Below, piece after piece: positions 43,843-52,815 of a stretch of 64,000 nt of DNA. The DNA comes from Paenibacillus sp. G2S3 (GTDB lineage Bacteria; Bacillota; Bacilli; Paenibacillales; Paenibacillaceae), in NCBI RefSeq assembly GCF_030123105.1, contig NZ_CP126095.1:372001-436000 (forward strand), in the 5' to 3' direction. The notes beneath the pieces were generated by a model that was not told the DNA's origin, did no database searches, and worked only from the letters and a program-made list of their open reading frames with translations. Every line of letters starts with the position of its first letter. The stretch's first letter is position 1. A program made the translations under genes and the position numbers.

Positions 43843-43941
43843 AAATATAAGAAGTATAAGTTTCACACAATACTATATGTCTAATATTTCTCGCTTAAAC
43901 GCTTACCGTCCTTATAAGGACACCGAAGGCGTTTATGCTTG
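43843..43941 (+). repeat. Dispersed ~98-bp two-hairpin repeat, copy C
   Basis: The best-preserved copy with 43 kb-distant copy A: AAATATAAG start, TCTCGCTTAAACGCTTACCG core and GTTTATGCTTG end. It contains a 21-codon ORF from ATG 43877, not conserved in copies B and D. Confidence 0.9.
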
Positions 43942-43981
43942 AAAAAATGGGATTTGGGTGATAGGAAATAAAGAACGCCTC

Positions 43982-44010
43982 TTGACATACCCTACGGGGG
44001 TATATTATAT
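43982..44010 (+). promoter_or_regulatory. csoR promoter with CsoR operator
   Basis: -35 TTGACA (43982-43987), 17-bp spacer, -10 TTATAT (44005-44010). The spacer is the CsoR operator ATACCCTACGGGGGTAT (43987-44003), a typical G/C-rich pseudopalindrome of copper-sensing CsoR. Confidence 0.9.
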
Positions 44011-44033
44011 TATTGGCAAGGAGGCTGATTCTT

Positions 44034-44381
44034 ATGTCTACTAGTAAGCAAGAACAAACTGAGAAATCCTGTGAAGCTGACTGTCATACTTCAGCATCTG
44101 GAGAACGAATGAGTCATCATTCGACAGATTTCAAAAATGGTTTGAATACTCGCCTCAACCGGATTGAAGGCCAGATCCGCGGGATAAAGGGTATGATAGA
44201 GCGCGATACTTATTGTGACGATGTGCTCAATCAGCTCGCAGCGGTTCAAGCGGCACTAAACGGTGTTGGTAAGATGCTGCTGGAAGGGCACATGAAGAGT
44301 TGTATTATTGAACGAATCGAAGCCGGTGACCATGAGGTTATCGATGAGCTGCTAATTACGGTTAACAAATTAATGAAATAA
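44034..44381 (+). CDS. csoR: Copper-sensing repressor CsoR
   Basis: About 115 residues from ATG 44034, nine bases after AAGGAGG (TTG 44013 overlaps that site). The DUF156/CsoR fold is RLNRIEGQIRGIKGMIERDTYCDDVLNQLAAVQAALNGVGKMLLEGHMKSCI, with the copper ligands Cys (TYCDD), His (GHMKSC) and Cys of the C-H-C triad all present. The N-terminal tail is longer than usual and has extra Cys/His (KSCEADCHTS). Copper binding releases it from the operators at 43987 and 44713. Confidence 0.93.
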   Translation: MSTSKQEQTEKSCEADCHTSASGERMSHHSTDFKNGLNTRLNRIEGQIRGIKGMIERDTYCDDVLNQLAAVQAALNGVGKMLLEGHMKSCIIERIEAGDHEVIDELLITVNKLMK

Positions 44382-44433
44382 TAAGCTAATGCTCTAGAGC
44401 ATGGCTTCATAACATTTACTGGAGGTAATAAAA

Positions 44434-44634
44434 ATGTCGAATGCTACACTAAACGTTGAAGGAATGTCTTGTGGTCACTGTGTCAACTCTGTAGAGAAAG
44501 CTGTAGGTAATCTTGGAGCTACTGCTAAAGTTGATCTTGCTGCTAAAAAAGTTTTCGTTGAGTATGATGAGAACAAGGTGAGCCTTGGAGCTATTAAAGA
44601 AGCTATTGAAGAACAAGGGTATGACGTAGTTTAA
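44434..44634 (+). CDS. copZ: Copper chaperone CopZ
   Basis: A 66-residue heavy-metal-associated domain, beta-alpha-beta-beta-alpha-beta, with copper site GMSCGHCVNSVEKAV (about 9-23). Full family length. It shuttles Cu(I) to CopA. ACTGGAGG precedes the ATG. It shares the csoR transcript and is separated from copA by a strong terminator. Confidence 0.95.
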   Translation: MSNATLNVEGMSCGHCVNSVEKAVGNLGATAKVDLAAKKVFVEYDENKVSLGAIKEAIEEQGYDVV

Positions 44635-44650
44635 TTTGAAGCACAGTAAT

Positions 44651-44700
44651 AAGGCTTGGAGCTGTATGGGAATACCATAAGCTCCAATGCCTTTTCTTTT
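44651..44700 (+). terminator. Terminator between copZ and copA
   Basis: Nearly continuous hairpin: AAGGC..TTGGAGCT..TATGG paired with CCATA..AGCTCCAA..GCCTT, then TTTTC. It makes csoR-copZ and copA separate transcription units. Confidence 0.88.
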
Positions 44701-44712
44701 TATAGAAATTAT

Positions 44713-44731
44713 CATACTCTATAGGGGTATG
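44713..44731. promoter_or_regulatory. Second CsoR operator, before copA
   Basis: CATACTCTATAGGGGTATG resembles the csoR operator (ATAC-N9-GTAT) and lies 17 bases before the copA start. Confidence 0.8.
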
Positions 44732-44747
44732 AGGAGGCTTTGGAATC

Positions 44748-47210
44748 ATGGATAAGTTAAAAACAACAGCTTCACCCAATGAACAGCAAGCGACCGTACA
44801 GATTACAGGCATGACCTGTTCTGCTTGTGCAGCTCGAATTGAGAAAGGTTTGTCCCGGATGGAGGGTGTTTCTCGCGCAAATGTAAATTTAGCCTTGGAA
44901 CAAGCCACTGTCGGATTCGATCCTTCTGTATCAGGGTTACCACAAATTGAAGATAAAATCCGCGCTCTTGGTTATGATACCGTCAAAGAGACCGCGGATT
45001 TTGATATATCAGGCATGACCTGTGCTGCATGCTCGGCGCGGATCGAAAAAGTGTTGAGTCGTACGCCGGGTATCGCAGCAGTGAGCGTGAATTTAGCGCT
45101 GGAAACGGCACATGTGGAATATGTACCCGGTAATATCAGTCCAAGAGAGATCATGGCGAAGGTAAGCAGCATCGGATATAAAGCTACCCTTAAAGAAGAC
45201 CGCAAGGATCATGTGGATCGTCGTGTACAGGAAATTCAGCATAAGAAGTGGAAGTGGATCATTTCTGCTATTCTTTCTATCCCATTGCTATGGGCGATGG
45301 CAGGTCATTTCTCATTCACAAGCTGGATTCCAACACCGGAAATATTTATGAATCCTTGGTTTCAGCTTGTTCTCGCGACTCCCGTACAGTTTATCATCGG
45401 CTGGCAGTTCTACGTAGGCGCGTATAAAGCACTTCGTAACGGGAGTGCCAATATGGATGTGTTGGTTGTACTGGGAACGTCGGCAGCGTATTTCTACAGT
45501 CTTTATCTGACGATTGATTCCTTAAGTATGAAGGGAATGAATCATACCGCCCCAATGTATTATGAGACGAGTGCTGTACTCATTACGCTAATCCTCGTCG
45601 GTAAATGGTTCGAGGCGCTAGCGAAAGGACGTTCCTCTGACGCCATTAAGAGCTTAATGGGGCTTCAGGCAAAGACGGCTCTCGTAATCCGCGACGGCAA
45701 AGAAATAAATATCTCAACAGATGAAGTGATTCCCGGCGATATTGTATTGGTGAAGCCCGGAACAAAGGTGCCGGTGGATGGCGAGGTAGTAGAGGGTTCC
45801 TCTTCTGTGGACGAGTCTATGTTGACCGGAGAAAGTATCCCTGTGGAGAAAAAACCTGGAGATACCGTTATCGGTGCTACATTAAATAAGAATGGGATCT
45901 TAAGAATCAAGGCCAACAAAGTAGGAAGAGACACTGCACTCGCTCAAATCATTAGAGTAGTGGAGGAGGCCCAAGGCTCCAAAGCGCCGATCCAGCGGAT
46001 CGCGGATGTCATCTCAGGGATTTTTGTGCCGATTGTTGTAGGAATTGCGGTGATCACTTTCTTGGTCTGGTACTTCTGGGCAGCACCTGGTCAGTTCGCC
46101 GATGCCCTTGAAAAGGCCATTGCGGTGCTCGTAATCGCTTGTCCATGTGCACTAGGTCTAGCAACGCCGACCTCCATTATGGCGGGATCGGGCCGCGCTG
46201 CGGAGCTTGGTATCCTGTTCAAGGGTGGCGAGCATTTAGAAGGCGCACAAGGGATTAAGATCGTTGTTTTGGACAAGACGGGTACGGTTACAAATGGTAA
46301 ACCCGTGCTGACTGATATCGTGACTACAACTGGAATTGCCGCTTATGGTAAAGAAAATGCCGAGAATCGTTTATTAGCTTTAACTGCGGCAGCCGAGAAA
46401 TTATCAGAGCATCCGCTTGCGGAAGCTATCGTAGCAGGAGCTGCCGAAAGAGGATTGACCTTACCCAGCGCTGAACAGTTTGATAATGTACCTGGACGGG
46501 GGATCATAGCTGTTGTTTCCGATCAACAAGTTAGGGTGGGTACACGGCGTATGATGGAAGAGCTTCATTTGGACATCACAGAGTGGGCCCCAGTTATGAA
46601 GAGACTGGAAGAGGCAGGAAAGACAGCTATGCTTGTAGCGGTGGGCGATGAGATTGCCGGGATTGTCGCTGTGGCGGATACGATTAAGCCAACCTCAAAA
46701 GCAGCTGTAGCGGCGCTTCATGAGATGGGTATAGAGGTCGTTATGATTACAGGTGACAATAAAATCACTGCAGAAGCTATTGCGAAGCAAGCAGGTATTC
46801 GAAAAGTGTTAGCAGAGGTTCTACCGGAAGGCAAGGCGGAGGAAGTTCGCAAGCTGCAGCGGAAGGGGACAAAGGTAGCCATGGTTGGAGATGGGATCAA
46901 TGATGCTCCTGCACTGGCTACTGCAGATACAGGCATGGCGATCGGTACAGGTACGGATGTAGCTATGGAGGCTGCAGATATTACGCTGATGCGGGGAGAT
47001 CTGAAGAGCATACCCGATGCTATTATGATGAGCCGTAAAACGATGAGCAATATTAAGCAGAATTTGTTCTGGGCACTTGCATACAATACAATAGGTATAC
47101 CGATTGCTGCACTCGGATTTCTAGCTCCATGGCTAGCTGGAGCTGCGATGGCATTCAGTTCTGTGTCCGTCGTCTTGAATGCACTTCGGTTGCAGCGGGT
47201 AAAGCTGTAA
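44748..47210 (+). CDS. copA: Copper-exporting P1B-type ATPase
   Basis: An 820-residue copper pump. Two N-terminal metal-binding domains ([13 protein letters not shown] about 22-34; [13 protein letters not shown] about 90-102), eight membrane helices, the transport motif [13 protein letters not shown], phosphorylation site DKTGTVTNG, the HP motif SEHPLAEAI and the hinge [11 protein letters not shown]. All catalytic residues are in place. It exports Cu(I) using ATP. Controlled by its own CsoR-type operator. Confidence 0.97.
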   Translation: MDKLKTTASPNEQQATVQITGMTCSACAARIEKGLSRMEGVSRANVNLALEQATVGFDPSVSGLPQIEDKIRALGYDTVKETADFDISGMTCAACSARIEKVLSRTPGIAAVSVNLALETAHVEYVPGNISPREIMAKVSSIGYKATLKEDRKDHVDRRVQEIQHKKWKWIISAILSIPLLWAMAGHFSFTSWIPTPEIFMNPWFQLVLATPVQFIIGWQFYVGAYKALRNGSANMDVLVVLGTSAAYFYSLYLTIDSLSMKGMNHTAPMYYETSAVLITLILVGKWFEALAKGRSSDAIKSLMGLQAKTALVIRDGKEINISTDEVIPGDIVLVKPGTKVPVDGEVVEGSSSVDESMLTGESIPVEKKPGDTVIGATLNKNGILRIKANKVGRDTALAQIIRVVEEAQGSKAPIQRIADVISGIFVPIVVGIAVITFLVWYFWAAPGQFADALEKAIAVLVIACPCALGLATPTSIMAGSGRAAELGILFKGGEHLEGAQGIKIVVLDKTGTVTNGKPVLTDIVTTTGIAAYGKENAENRLLALTAAAEKLSEHPLAEAIVAGAAERGLTLPSAEQFDNVPGRGIIAVVSDQQVRVGTRRMMEELHLDITEWAPVMKRLEEAGKTAMLVAVGDEIAGIVAVADTIKPTSKAAVAALHEMGIEVVMITGDNKITAEAIAKQAGIRKVLAEVLPEGKAEEVRKLQRKGTKVAMVGDGINDAPALATADTGMAIGTGTDVAMEAADITLMRGDLKSIPDAIMMSRKTMSNIKQNLFWALAYNTIGIPIAALGFLAPWLAGAAMAFSSVSVVLNALRLQRVKL

Positions 47211-47241
47211 AAGAATCATAACTATGTAAGGAGTGGCCGCT

Positions 47242-47994
47242 ATGCAAGAAAACAACGAAACAATTTCTCTATTAATGAACCATGCATCTGTCCGTAAGTA
47301 TCAGGATAAGCCAGTAAGTGATGAGCAGCTTAAAGCGATTATTGAAGCAGGCCAAATGGCTTCGACTTCCAGCAGTGTACAAGCCTATAGTGTTATTGCA
47401 GTAACTGACTCGGCTCTAAAAGCAGAGCTTGCCGGATTAGCGGGTAATCAGGCATATATAGAACAATGCCCAGTCTTTTTGGTCTGGTGTGCGGATCTGT
47501 ATCGGCTCCGTGAGGTCACTAAACCTCATTTGCAAGGAGAGACTTCTTATGAAGATTCTGCGGAGAACCTTATTGTAGCAACCGTGGATGTTGCGCTTGC
47601 TGCTCAGAATGCTGCTGTGGCTGCGGAATCACTCGGACTCGGGATTGTTTATATCGGCGGAATCCGTAACCGGATCGCGGAGGTTTCTGAGCTGCTTGGA
47701 CTGCCCGAACTGGTCTACCCGATATTTGGAATGTGTGTGGGCTACCCTGATGGAGCCTCAAGCCTGCGTCCGCGTCTGCCATTAGAGGCTGTTCTACATC
47801 GAAATCGCTACAATGCCGAAACCACAGTGGAGCAGGTCAAGACTTACGATAAAGTCTCTTCAGACTATATGCGTGAGCGGACTAATGGTGCCAAGGATAC
47901 ACCTTGGTCGGTGATTATGGCAGAACGGTTGGCACAGCCAGCGCGAATGCATATGAAGGAATTCCTGCTCGAAAAAGGATTCTTCAAGAGGTAA
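47242..47994 (+). CDS. NfsA/YcnD-type NADPH nitroreductase
   Basis: About 250 residues from ATG 47242 (AAGGAGTGG nine bases upstream; GTG 47233 overlaps it). FMN-binding nitroreductase fold with HASVRKYQDKPVSDEQLKAIIEAGQMASTSSSVQAYSVIAV and GLGIVYIGGIRN. The length fits oxygen-insensitive NADPH oxidoreductases (NfrA/YcnD). It follows copA by 31 bases without a terminator, so it may be copper-induced, helping against quinone or thiol stress; that link is inference. Confidence 0.9.
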   Translation: MQENNETISLLMNHASVRKYQDKPVSDEQLKAIIEAGQMASTSSSVQAYSVIAVTDSALKAELAGLAGNQAYIEQCPVFLVWCADLYRLREVTKPHLQGETSYEDSAENLIVATVDVALAAQNAAVAAESLGLGIVYIGGIRNRIAEVSELLGLPELVYPIFGMCVGYPDGASSLRPRLPLEAVLHRNRYNAETTVEQVKTYDKVSSDYMRERTNGAKDTPWSVIMAERLAQPARMHMKEFLLEKGFFKR

Positions 47995-48010
47995 TCTAGT
48001 ATTATCGCTT

Positions 48011-48063
48011 AAAGAGGTTGCGCTATTCGTAGTTAAAACTACGGATAGGGCAACCTCTTTTTC
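48011..48063 (+). terminator. Terminator of the copA transcript
   Basis: AAAGAGGTTG..CGTAGTT pairs with AACTACG..CAACCTCTTT, then T5. Confidence 0.93.
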
Positions 48064-48082
48064 GTACCCTGAGGCATGAAGG

Positions 48083-48126
48083 TGACAGTTGTCATCTTAA
48101 AGAAATGACAGTCCATACTAATGTCA
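48083..48126. promoter_or_regulatory. TGACA inverted repeats before ABC/two-component operon
   Basis: Perfect palindrome TGACAGTTGTCA (48083-48094) and a second, spaced pair TGACA (48106-48110)..TGTCA (48122-48126). Probable binding sites for the NarL-type regulator encoded in the operon. Confidence 0.55.
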
Positions 48127-48188
48127 GGTCTCCTTTTTCCATATGATTGAAATAGATCAAACGCATTCGGAATCGGAGGGGTTACGAA

Positions 48189-49097
48189 ATGGACAGTGTT
48201 ATTGAGATGAATGGAGTTAGCAAATTATATAAGGATAAGAAAGCAGTAGATCACATCAGCTTCAACATTGCCAAGGGTTCGATTACAGCGATTCTTGGAC
48301 CGAACGGAGCAGGGAAAACAACGGCATTGGGAATGTTATTGGGGCTATTAGAGCCCACTGAAGGTACAGTGAAAATATTTGGACAACATCCAAAAGATAA
48401 AATGGTACGTGAAAAGACCGGCGCGATGCTGCAAGAAGTAAGTGTGATGGATCGGCTGAAGGTTCGGGAGATCATTGCGCTGATCCGTAGCTATTATCCA
48501 CAGCCGATGGATATGGAATTTCTAATTAAAGCCACAGGGTTTGCGCCAGCGGATTTGAATAGATACGCCGAGAAGCTTTCAGGCGGTCAAAAGCGTAGTC
48601 TCGGCTTCGCGCTGGCCTTGGCGGGTGATCCAGAGCTGATCTTTTTTGATGAACCTACGGTTGGATTGGATATTACTTCTCGGAGGCGGTTCTGGGATAC
48701 GGTTCGTGGACTTGCGGAGCAGGGCAAGACGATTGTGTTCACGACACATTACTTACAGGAAGCCGAAGATATCGCGGATCGTATTCTATTATTCAGCAAG
48801 GGTCACTTAGTTGCAGACGGTAGTCCAGATGAGATTAAATCAAGAATTGTGAAGCGTTCGCTATCCTTCCTGCCAGTAGGTGATCGTTCTCAATTACGCA
48901 GAAGTCTGCTGGAGCTAACCGCTATTGAGGATTGTTATGAAAAAGAAGGCCGAATTCATGTGACGACAGACGATACGGATGAAGCACTGCGAGCGATTTT
49001 TGTTACTGGACTTCCTGTGAAGGATGTTCGGATCGATCAGGGACGTCTGGATGACGCTTTTGAACAATTGACCACGAACCAAGAGGAGGCTGTCTAA
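48189..49097 (+). CDS. ABC transporter ATP-binding protein
   Basis: A 302-residue ATPase of the ABC-2/drug type: Walker A GPNGAGKTT (about 37-45), signature LSGGQKRSL (about 132-140), Walker B LIFFDEPTVGLD and H-loop TTHYL. C-terminal extension of about 80 residues as in antibiotic-resistance ATPases. First gene of a four-gene operon (ATPase, permease, kinase, regulator) with the layout of Bacillus yvfRSTU and linearmycin-type lnr systems. GGAGGGG precedes the ATG. Confidence 0.93.
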   Translation: MDSVIEMNGVSKLYKDKKAVDHISFNIAKGSITAILGPNGAGKTTALGMLLGLLEPTEGTVKIFGQHPKDKMVREKTGAMLQEVSVMDRLKVREIIALIRSYYPQPMDMEFLIKATGFAPADLNRYAEKLSGGQKRSLGFALALAGDPELIFFDEPTVGLDITSRRRFWDTVRGLAEQGKTIVFTTHYLQEAEDIADRILLFSKGHLVADGSPDEIKSRIVKRSLSFLPVGDRSQLRRSLLELTAIEDCYEKEGRIHVTTDDTDEALRAIFVTGLPVKDVRIDQGRLDDAFEQLTTNQEEAV

Positions 49098-49099
49098 CG

Positions 49100-49834
49100 A
49101 TGAGACTTATTACTGTACAGTGTAAAGCTGAGATGCTGCGGATCATCCGTAACCCGTATTACGTGTTCTGGTCATTGCTCATGCCCATTATGTTCTACTT
49201 CATCTTCACTCGCGTGGTCAATACAGGTAACGATGACCCGACGTGGCGTGCGCACTACTTAATGTCGATGGCAACCTTTAGTGTAATGGGCTCTGCGATC
49301 ATGACGCTTGGCATCCGTTTAGTGCAAGAACGAACACAAGGCTGGACCACCTTTATTCGGATTACTCCGCTACCGGGCTCCGTCTATTTCTTCGGAAAAA
49401 TGTTCGGGCAAACGATGATGCATCTGTTTTCGGTCATTTGTATTTTTATCGCAGGATATTTAATCAATGGTGTCTCCTTATCTGCGGGTCAATGGGTGCT
49501 TAGTGGGCTATGGATTTTGATCGGTTCCCTTCCATTTTTGGCGATTGGTACGCTTGTAGGTGCTATGAAACGGGTGGATACGGCTAGTGGAGTCAGTAAC
49601 GTGATTTATATGGCGCTTGCTGTAGCGGGGGGCATGTGGATGCCAATTGAGATTTTACCGCGATTAATGCAAAAGATTGGTCATTGGTTACCTTCATATA
49701 ACTATGGAAATGGGGCGTGGGAGATTGTACGTGGCTCAGCCCCGCATTGGAGTAATGTCTTGATTTTGCTCGGATATTTGGTAGTTTTTATGTTACTATC
49801 GGTTTATATTCGAAAAAAACAGGAAGCGGTGTGA
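49100..49834 (+). CDS. ABC-2 type transporter permease
   Basis: A 244-residue membrane protein with six predicted helices. NPYYVFWSLLMPIMFYFIF is in the first helix and there is a late GGMWMPIEILPRLMQKIGHWLPSYNYGNGAWEIVRG stretch typical of ABC-2 permeases. It starts two bases after the ATPase stop. Exports an unknown lipid-like or drug substrate. Confidence 0.92.
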   Translation: MRLITVQCKAEMLRIIRNPYYVFWSLLMPIMFYFIFTRVVNTGNDDPTWRAHYLMSMATFSVMGSAIMTLGIRLVQERTQGWTTFIRITPLPGSVYFFGKMFGQTMMHLFSVICIFIAGYLINGVSLSAGQWVLSGLWILIGSLPFLAIGTLVGAMKRVDTASGVSNVIYMALAVAGGMWMPIEILPRLMQKIGHWLPSYNYGNGAWEIVRGSAPHWSNVLILLGYLVVFMLLSVYIRKKQEAV

Positions 49835-49838
49835 ATGA

Positions 49839-50993
49839 ATGGCTGAGCGTACGCAGTTCCGGTTATTTCCACAAAAGCAGGGTTTTTTCCCTTTTGTATG
49901 GGCTGTTTATCTGGTTTTGCCCATCCTGAATTTGCGCGGGGAGACTGGAATGAAGCTCATTCTGGGTGTGATTATGATAGCGGTGTTTGCCATCAGCTAT
50001 CGCCAGCTATATTGGGTTCGGGGTGGAATCTTTAATGTCTGGCTGATTATTCAGATGGTGATCATCGTGGTGCTTAGTTTGTTTTATACGCCCTTTAATC
50101 TGTACATGGGCTTTTTCACCGCGAATTTTATAGCTTACTATACGGAGAATAAAGGGTTCAAAATTGCATTTACTTCTTTTGTGGTCATGGTACTTTCTGT
50201 GCTGGTCTTAGTGGGTCGTGAGATGGAGTGGGGAAGCATGATATTTTTAGCTCCATTTATCATTATTATGTTGATTAGTCCATTCGGAGTGAGATCCATG
50301 AATCGGAATCAGAAGCTGGAGAAAGAGCTGGATCAAGCCAACGAGGTGATCAAGGAGCTAGTGAAGCGTGAGGAACGGATGCGAATCGCTCGTGATTTAC
50401 ATGATACGCTCGGGCATACATTGTCCTTGATTACATTAAAAAGCCAACTCGTAGAGAAGCTAGTGACCAAAAATACGGAGCGAGCCCAAGAGGAGGCGCG
50501 AGAAATTCAGCGTACTTCGCGGGCTGCGCTCCGTCAGGTGCGTGAGCTAGTGTCGGAAATGCGTGCGATCTCGGTAGCAGAGGAACTGGCAGAAGCCGGG
50601 GAAATGTTGCGAACGGCGGAGATTGCCTTAGAAGTGGAGGGCGATATCTCGTTAGAAGGAGTACCCGACTTGACGCAAAATATTCTCAGCCTCTGCATCA
50701 AAGAAGCTGTGACTAACATTGTAAAGCATAGTAGAGCGGATAAATGCTTCATTGGGGTGGCAAAGACCGCCGGAGAAGTTCGAATTACCGTTAAAGATAA
50801 CGGAATGGGCCTCCAGAACGGTGAGAGATGTAATGGTGAGCTCAGTGATGGAAATGGTATGAAGGGGATGGCAGAGCGTCTATCCCTGATTGATGGCTCT
50901 CTGTCGCTAAGCTCAGAAGAAGGTCAGGGAACTACGCTGATCGTTACGATCCCTCTAATCGTTAAGGAAGCAACAGGGGGTGAGAGTGCATGA
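49839..50993 (+). CDS. DesK/LiaS-type sensor histidine kinase
   Basis: A 384-residue kinase: about five short membrane helices in the first 160 residues with no extracellular domain, a coiled coil, then HisKA_3 with ERMRIARDLHDTLGHTLSLITLKSQL (about 179-204) and HATPase_c with KDNGMGLQNG and GNGMKGMAERL. Intramembrane-sensing kinases of this form detect membrane fluidity or membrane-active antibiotics. It overlaps the regulator gene by four bases. Confidence 0.92.
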   Translation: MAERTQFRLFPQKQGFFPFVWAVYLVLPILNLRGETGMKLILGVIMIAVFAISYRQLYWVRGGIFNVWLIIQMVIIVVLSLFYTPFNLYMGFFTANFIAYYTENKGFKIAFTSFVVMVLSVLVLVGREMEWGSMIFLAPFIIIMLISPFGVRSMNRNQKLEKELDQANEVIKELVKREERMRIARDLHDTLGHTLSLITLKSQLVEKLVTKNTERAQEEAREIQRTSRAALRQVRELVSEMRAISVAEELAEAGEMLRTAEIALEVEGDISLEGVPDLTQNILSLCIKEAVTNIVKHSRADKCFIGVAKTAGEVRITVKDNGMGLQNGERCNGELSDGNGMKGMAERLSLIDGSLSLSSEEGQGTTLIVTIPLIVKEATGGESA

Positions 50994-51592
50994 TATCCAT
51001 CGTTATAGCGGAGGATCAACGTCTGCTTCGGGGAGCGATGGCTTCCCTGCTGGATCTTGAGGATGATATCGAAGTCGTCGGAGAGGCCTGTGATGGAGCA
51101 GAGGCGTTAGCTTTAATCGACAAACTTCAGCCGGATGTATGTCTCATGGACATAGAAATGCCGTTCAAGAGCGGGCTGGAGGTTGCAGAAATATTGCGGA
51201 GTAAGGGTTGTCCGACTCGAATTATCATCTTGACTACCTTTGCCCGACCGGGGTATTTCGAACGTGGAGTGAAGGCTGGTATACAAGGGTATTTGTTGAA
51301 GGACGAGCCTGTAGATAAGCTGGCCGAATCTATTCGCCGTGTCATGGCTGGACATCGGGAGGTATCCCCCGAGTTAGTATTTGGTAGCTTGCGGGAAGAG
51401 AATCCACTAACAGCACGGGAGCGAGAGATTTTAAAGCTGGCTGGTGAAGGGCAAACGGCAGGGGAGATCGCTTTTTTGCTACATCTTTCCCATGGCACAG
51501 TTCGTAATTATATCTCTGAAATACTCAATAAGCTGGAAGTGAAAAGTCGAATTGAGGCGGTAAGACTGGCAGAGGAAAAAGGCTGGATTTGA
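50990..51592 (+). CDS. NarL/DesR-type response regulator
   Basis: A 200-residue regulator. Receiver domain with AEDQRLLRGAMASLL and phospho-Asp in DVCLMDIEMP (about 54); LuxR-type HTH at about 138-195 (LTAREREILKLAGEGQTAGEIAFLLHLSHGTVRNYISEILNKL). Likely activates the operon through the TGACA repeats at 48083-48126. Confidence 0.94.
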   Translation: MISIVIAEDQRLLRGAMASLLDLEDDIEVVGEACDGAEALALIDKLQPDVCLMDIEMPFKSGLEVAEILRSKGCPTRIIILTTFARPGYFERGVKAGIQGYLLKDEPVDKLAESIRRVMAGHREVSPELVFGSLREENPLTAREREILKLAGEGQTAGEIAFLLHLSHGTVRNYISEILNKLEVKSRIEAVRLAEEKGWI

Positions 51593-51610
51593 GGGGAGAA
51601 GGGCATTATT

Positions 51611-52312
51611 ATGCAAATATTTCTGATTCGTCATGGGGATCCGGACTATTCCATAGATGGGCTAACAGAATTCGGGCATCAGGAAGCAGCAGCACTGGGA
51701 AAACGAATGGCATCTATCGGTCTGGATGAATTATATGCTTCACCACTGGGTAGAGCGCAGACAACAGCCAGTTATGTGGCCAAAGAGACGGGACTTGTAA
51801 TTCAGACAGAACCTTGGACTTGTGAACTGGATTGGACAGAGATTATGTTAGATGGACAATTGTCGTCTATTTGGGATAGCCCCGGAGAACATATTAGCGA
51901 ACTATCGAGTGGAAAGAGAGTATGGTCTGATGAAACAGATCATTGGTTGAAACAAGAGGAGTACAGATTGCGGTTCAGCGAATTACAAGCGGCTTCAGAT
52001 CAATTCTTGCTTCGACACCATTATAAAAGAGAAGCTGGCCTGTATCGGATCCTCGAGCCTTCTACTAAGAAGATTGGAGTAGTATGCCATGGTGGCTTTG
52101 GTCTCGCCTGGCTAGCTCATTTGTTGCAGATTCCGTTAGCCTTGACTTGGTCCGTGTTTTGGCTAGCGCCAAGCTCGGTAACGACGATCTTGTTCGAAGA
52201 GCGCAGCGAGCACTTTGCCGTTCCTAGATGTATTGGATTAGGAGATATCTCCCACCTTTATGCTGGTGGCATGAACTATCGCCCGAGGGGATTAATGGGC
52301 AATCATATTTAA
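51611..52312 (+). CDS. Histidine phosphatase family protein
   Basis: A 233-residue phosphoglycerate-mutase-like phosphatase with the phospho-His motif FLIRHGDPDYS at the start, YASPLGRAQTTA at about 40-51 and a second catalytic VVCHGGFG near 158. AGGGGAGAAGGG precedes the ATG. Substrate unknown. It follows the response regulator by 18 bases and may be co-transcribed. Confidence 0.92.
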   Translation: MQIFLIRHGDPDYSIDGLTEFGHQEAAALGKRMASIGLDELYASPLGRAQTTASYVAKETGLVIQTEPWTCELDWTEIMLDGQLSSIWDSPGEHISELSSGKRVWSDETDHWLKQEEYRLRFSELQAASDQFLLRHHYKREAGLYRILEPSTKKIGVVCHGGFGLAWLAHLLQIPLALTWSVFWLAPSSVTTILFEERSEHFAVPRCIGLGDISHLYAGGMNYRPRGLMGNHI

Positions 52313-52346
52313 GGTGAAGGATTAATAGCTTGCCTATGGAGTGAAA

Positions 52347-52374
52347 GGCCATCCCGCAGAGGATGGTCTTTTTT
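52347..52374 (+). terminator. Terminator after phosphatase gene
   Basis: GGCCATCC / GGATGGTC with a 6-nt loop, then T6. Almost the same hairpin occurs at 62709 before another repeat copy. Confidence 0.9.
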
Positions 52375-52375
52375 A

Positions 52376-52473
52376 AAATATAAGAAAGTATATGTTTGAC
52401 ACCATACATTATCCTTCTATTTCTCGCATCAACGCTTACCGTCTTTTAGGGACACCGAAGGCGTTTTTGCTTG
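52376..52473 (+). repeat. Dispersed ~98-bp two-hairpin repeat, copy D
   Basis: Begins AAATATAAG at the very end of the terminator T-tract and ends GTTTTTGCTTG. Same family as 751, 22445, 37059 and 43843. Confidence 0.9.
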
Positions 52474-52528
52474 CCTATAAGACTCGTGCCCCTTGCCGAG
52501 TTCCTGATTTGCACTTGCTATTGTGCTA

Positions 52529-52710
52529 ACGGACTCAGATGCAGCTATTTGTGCATTTTAAGCCTTTTGGAGGAAGTTGCGGACTCGAGAGATCTTATTT
52601 GCCATAAATGGAGGGGATATCGTGCTATTTTAGTGATATAAAGTCTCTGAAGTCCGTTAGCATCCGAGAAACAGCGAAATTGTTACGAATAAGGGCTGTG
52701 GTGTCCGAAC
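52529..52710. repeat. Inverted array of ~50-bp CGGAC repeats
   Basis: Two forward units start ACGGACTCAGATGCAGCTAT (52529) and GCGGACTCGAGAGATCTTAT (52579); two reverse units end with ..AGTCCG (52651-52656) and ..TGTCCG (52701-52706). The spacing is 50-51 bp. Related to 30149-30276. The remainder of the 52474-52815 gap holds no convincing gene. Confidence 0.6.
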
Positions 52711-52815
52711 GCAATTCTGATCGCAATAAAGCTACATTTACAGATAGCAGCAGCTTTTTCATGAAATGGTCCACTGATTTTGGTTTTGAGCCTACTTTAT
52801 CTGAAGTTCCACTCT

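Noticed and set aside
43877..43942. 21-codon ORF inside repeat copy C as a possible conserved small peptide
   Set aside because: The same frame is stopped by TAA in copy B and not preserved in D, E or G; stems rather than codons are conserved.
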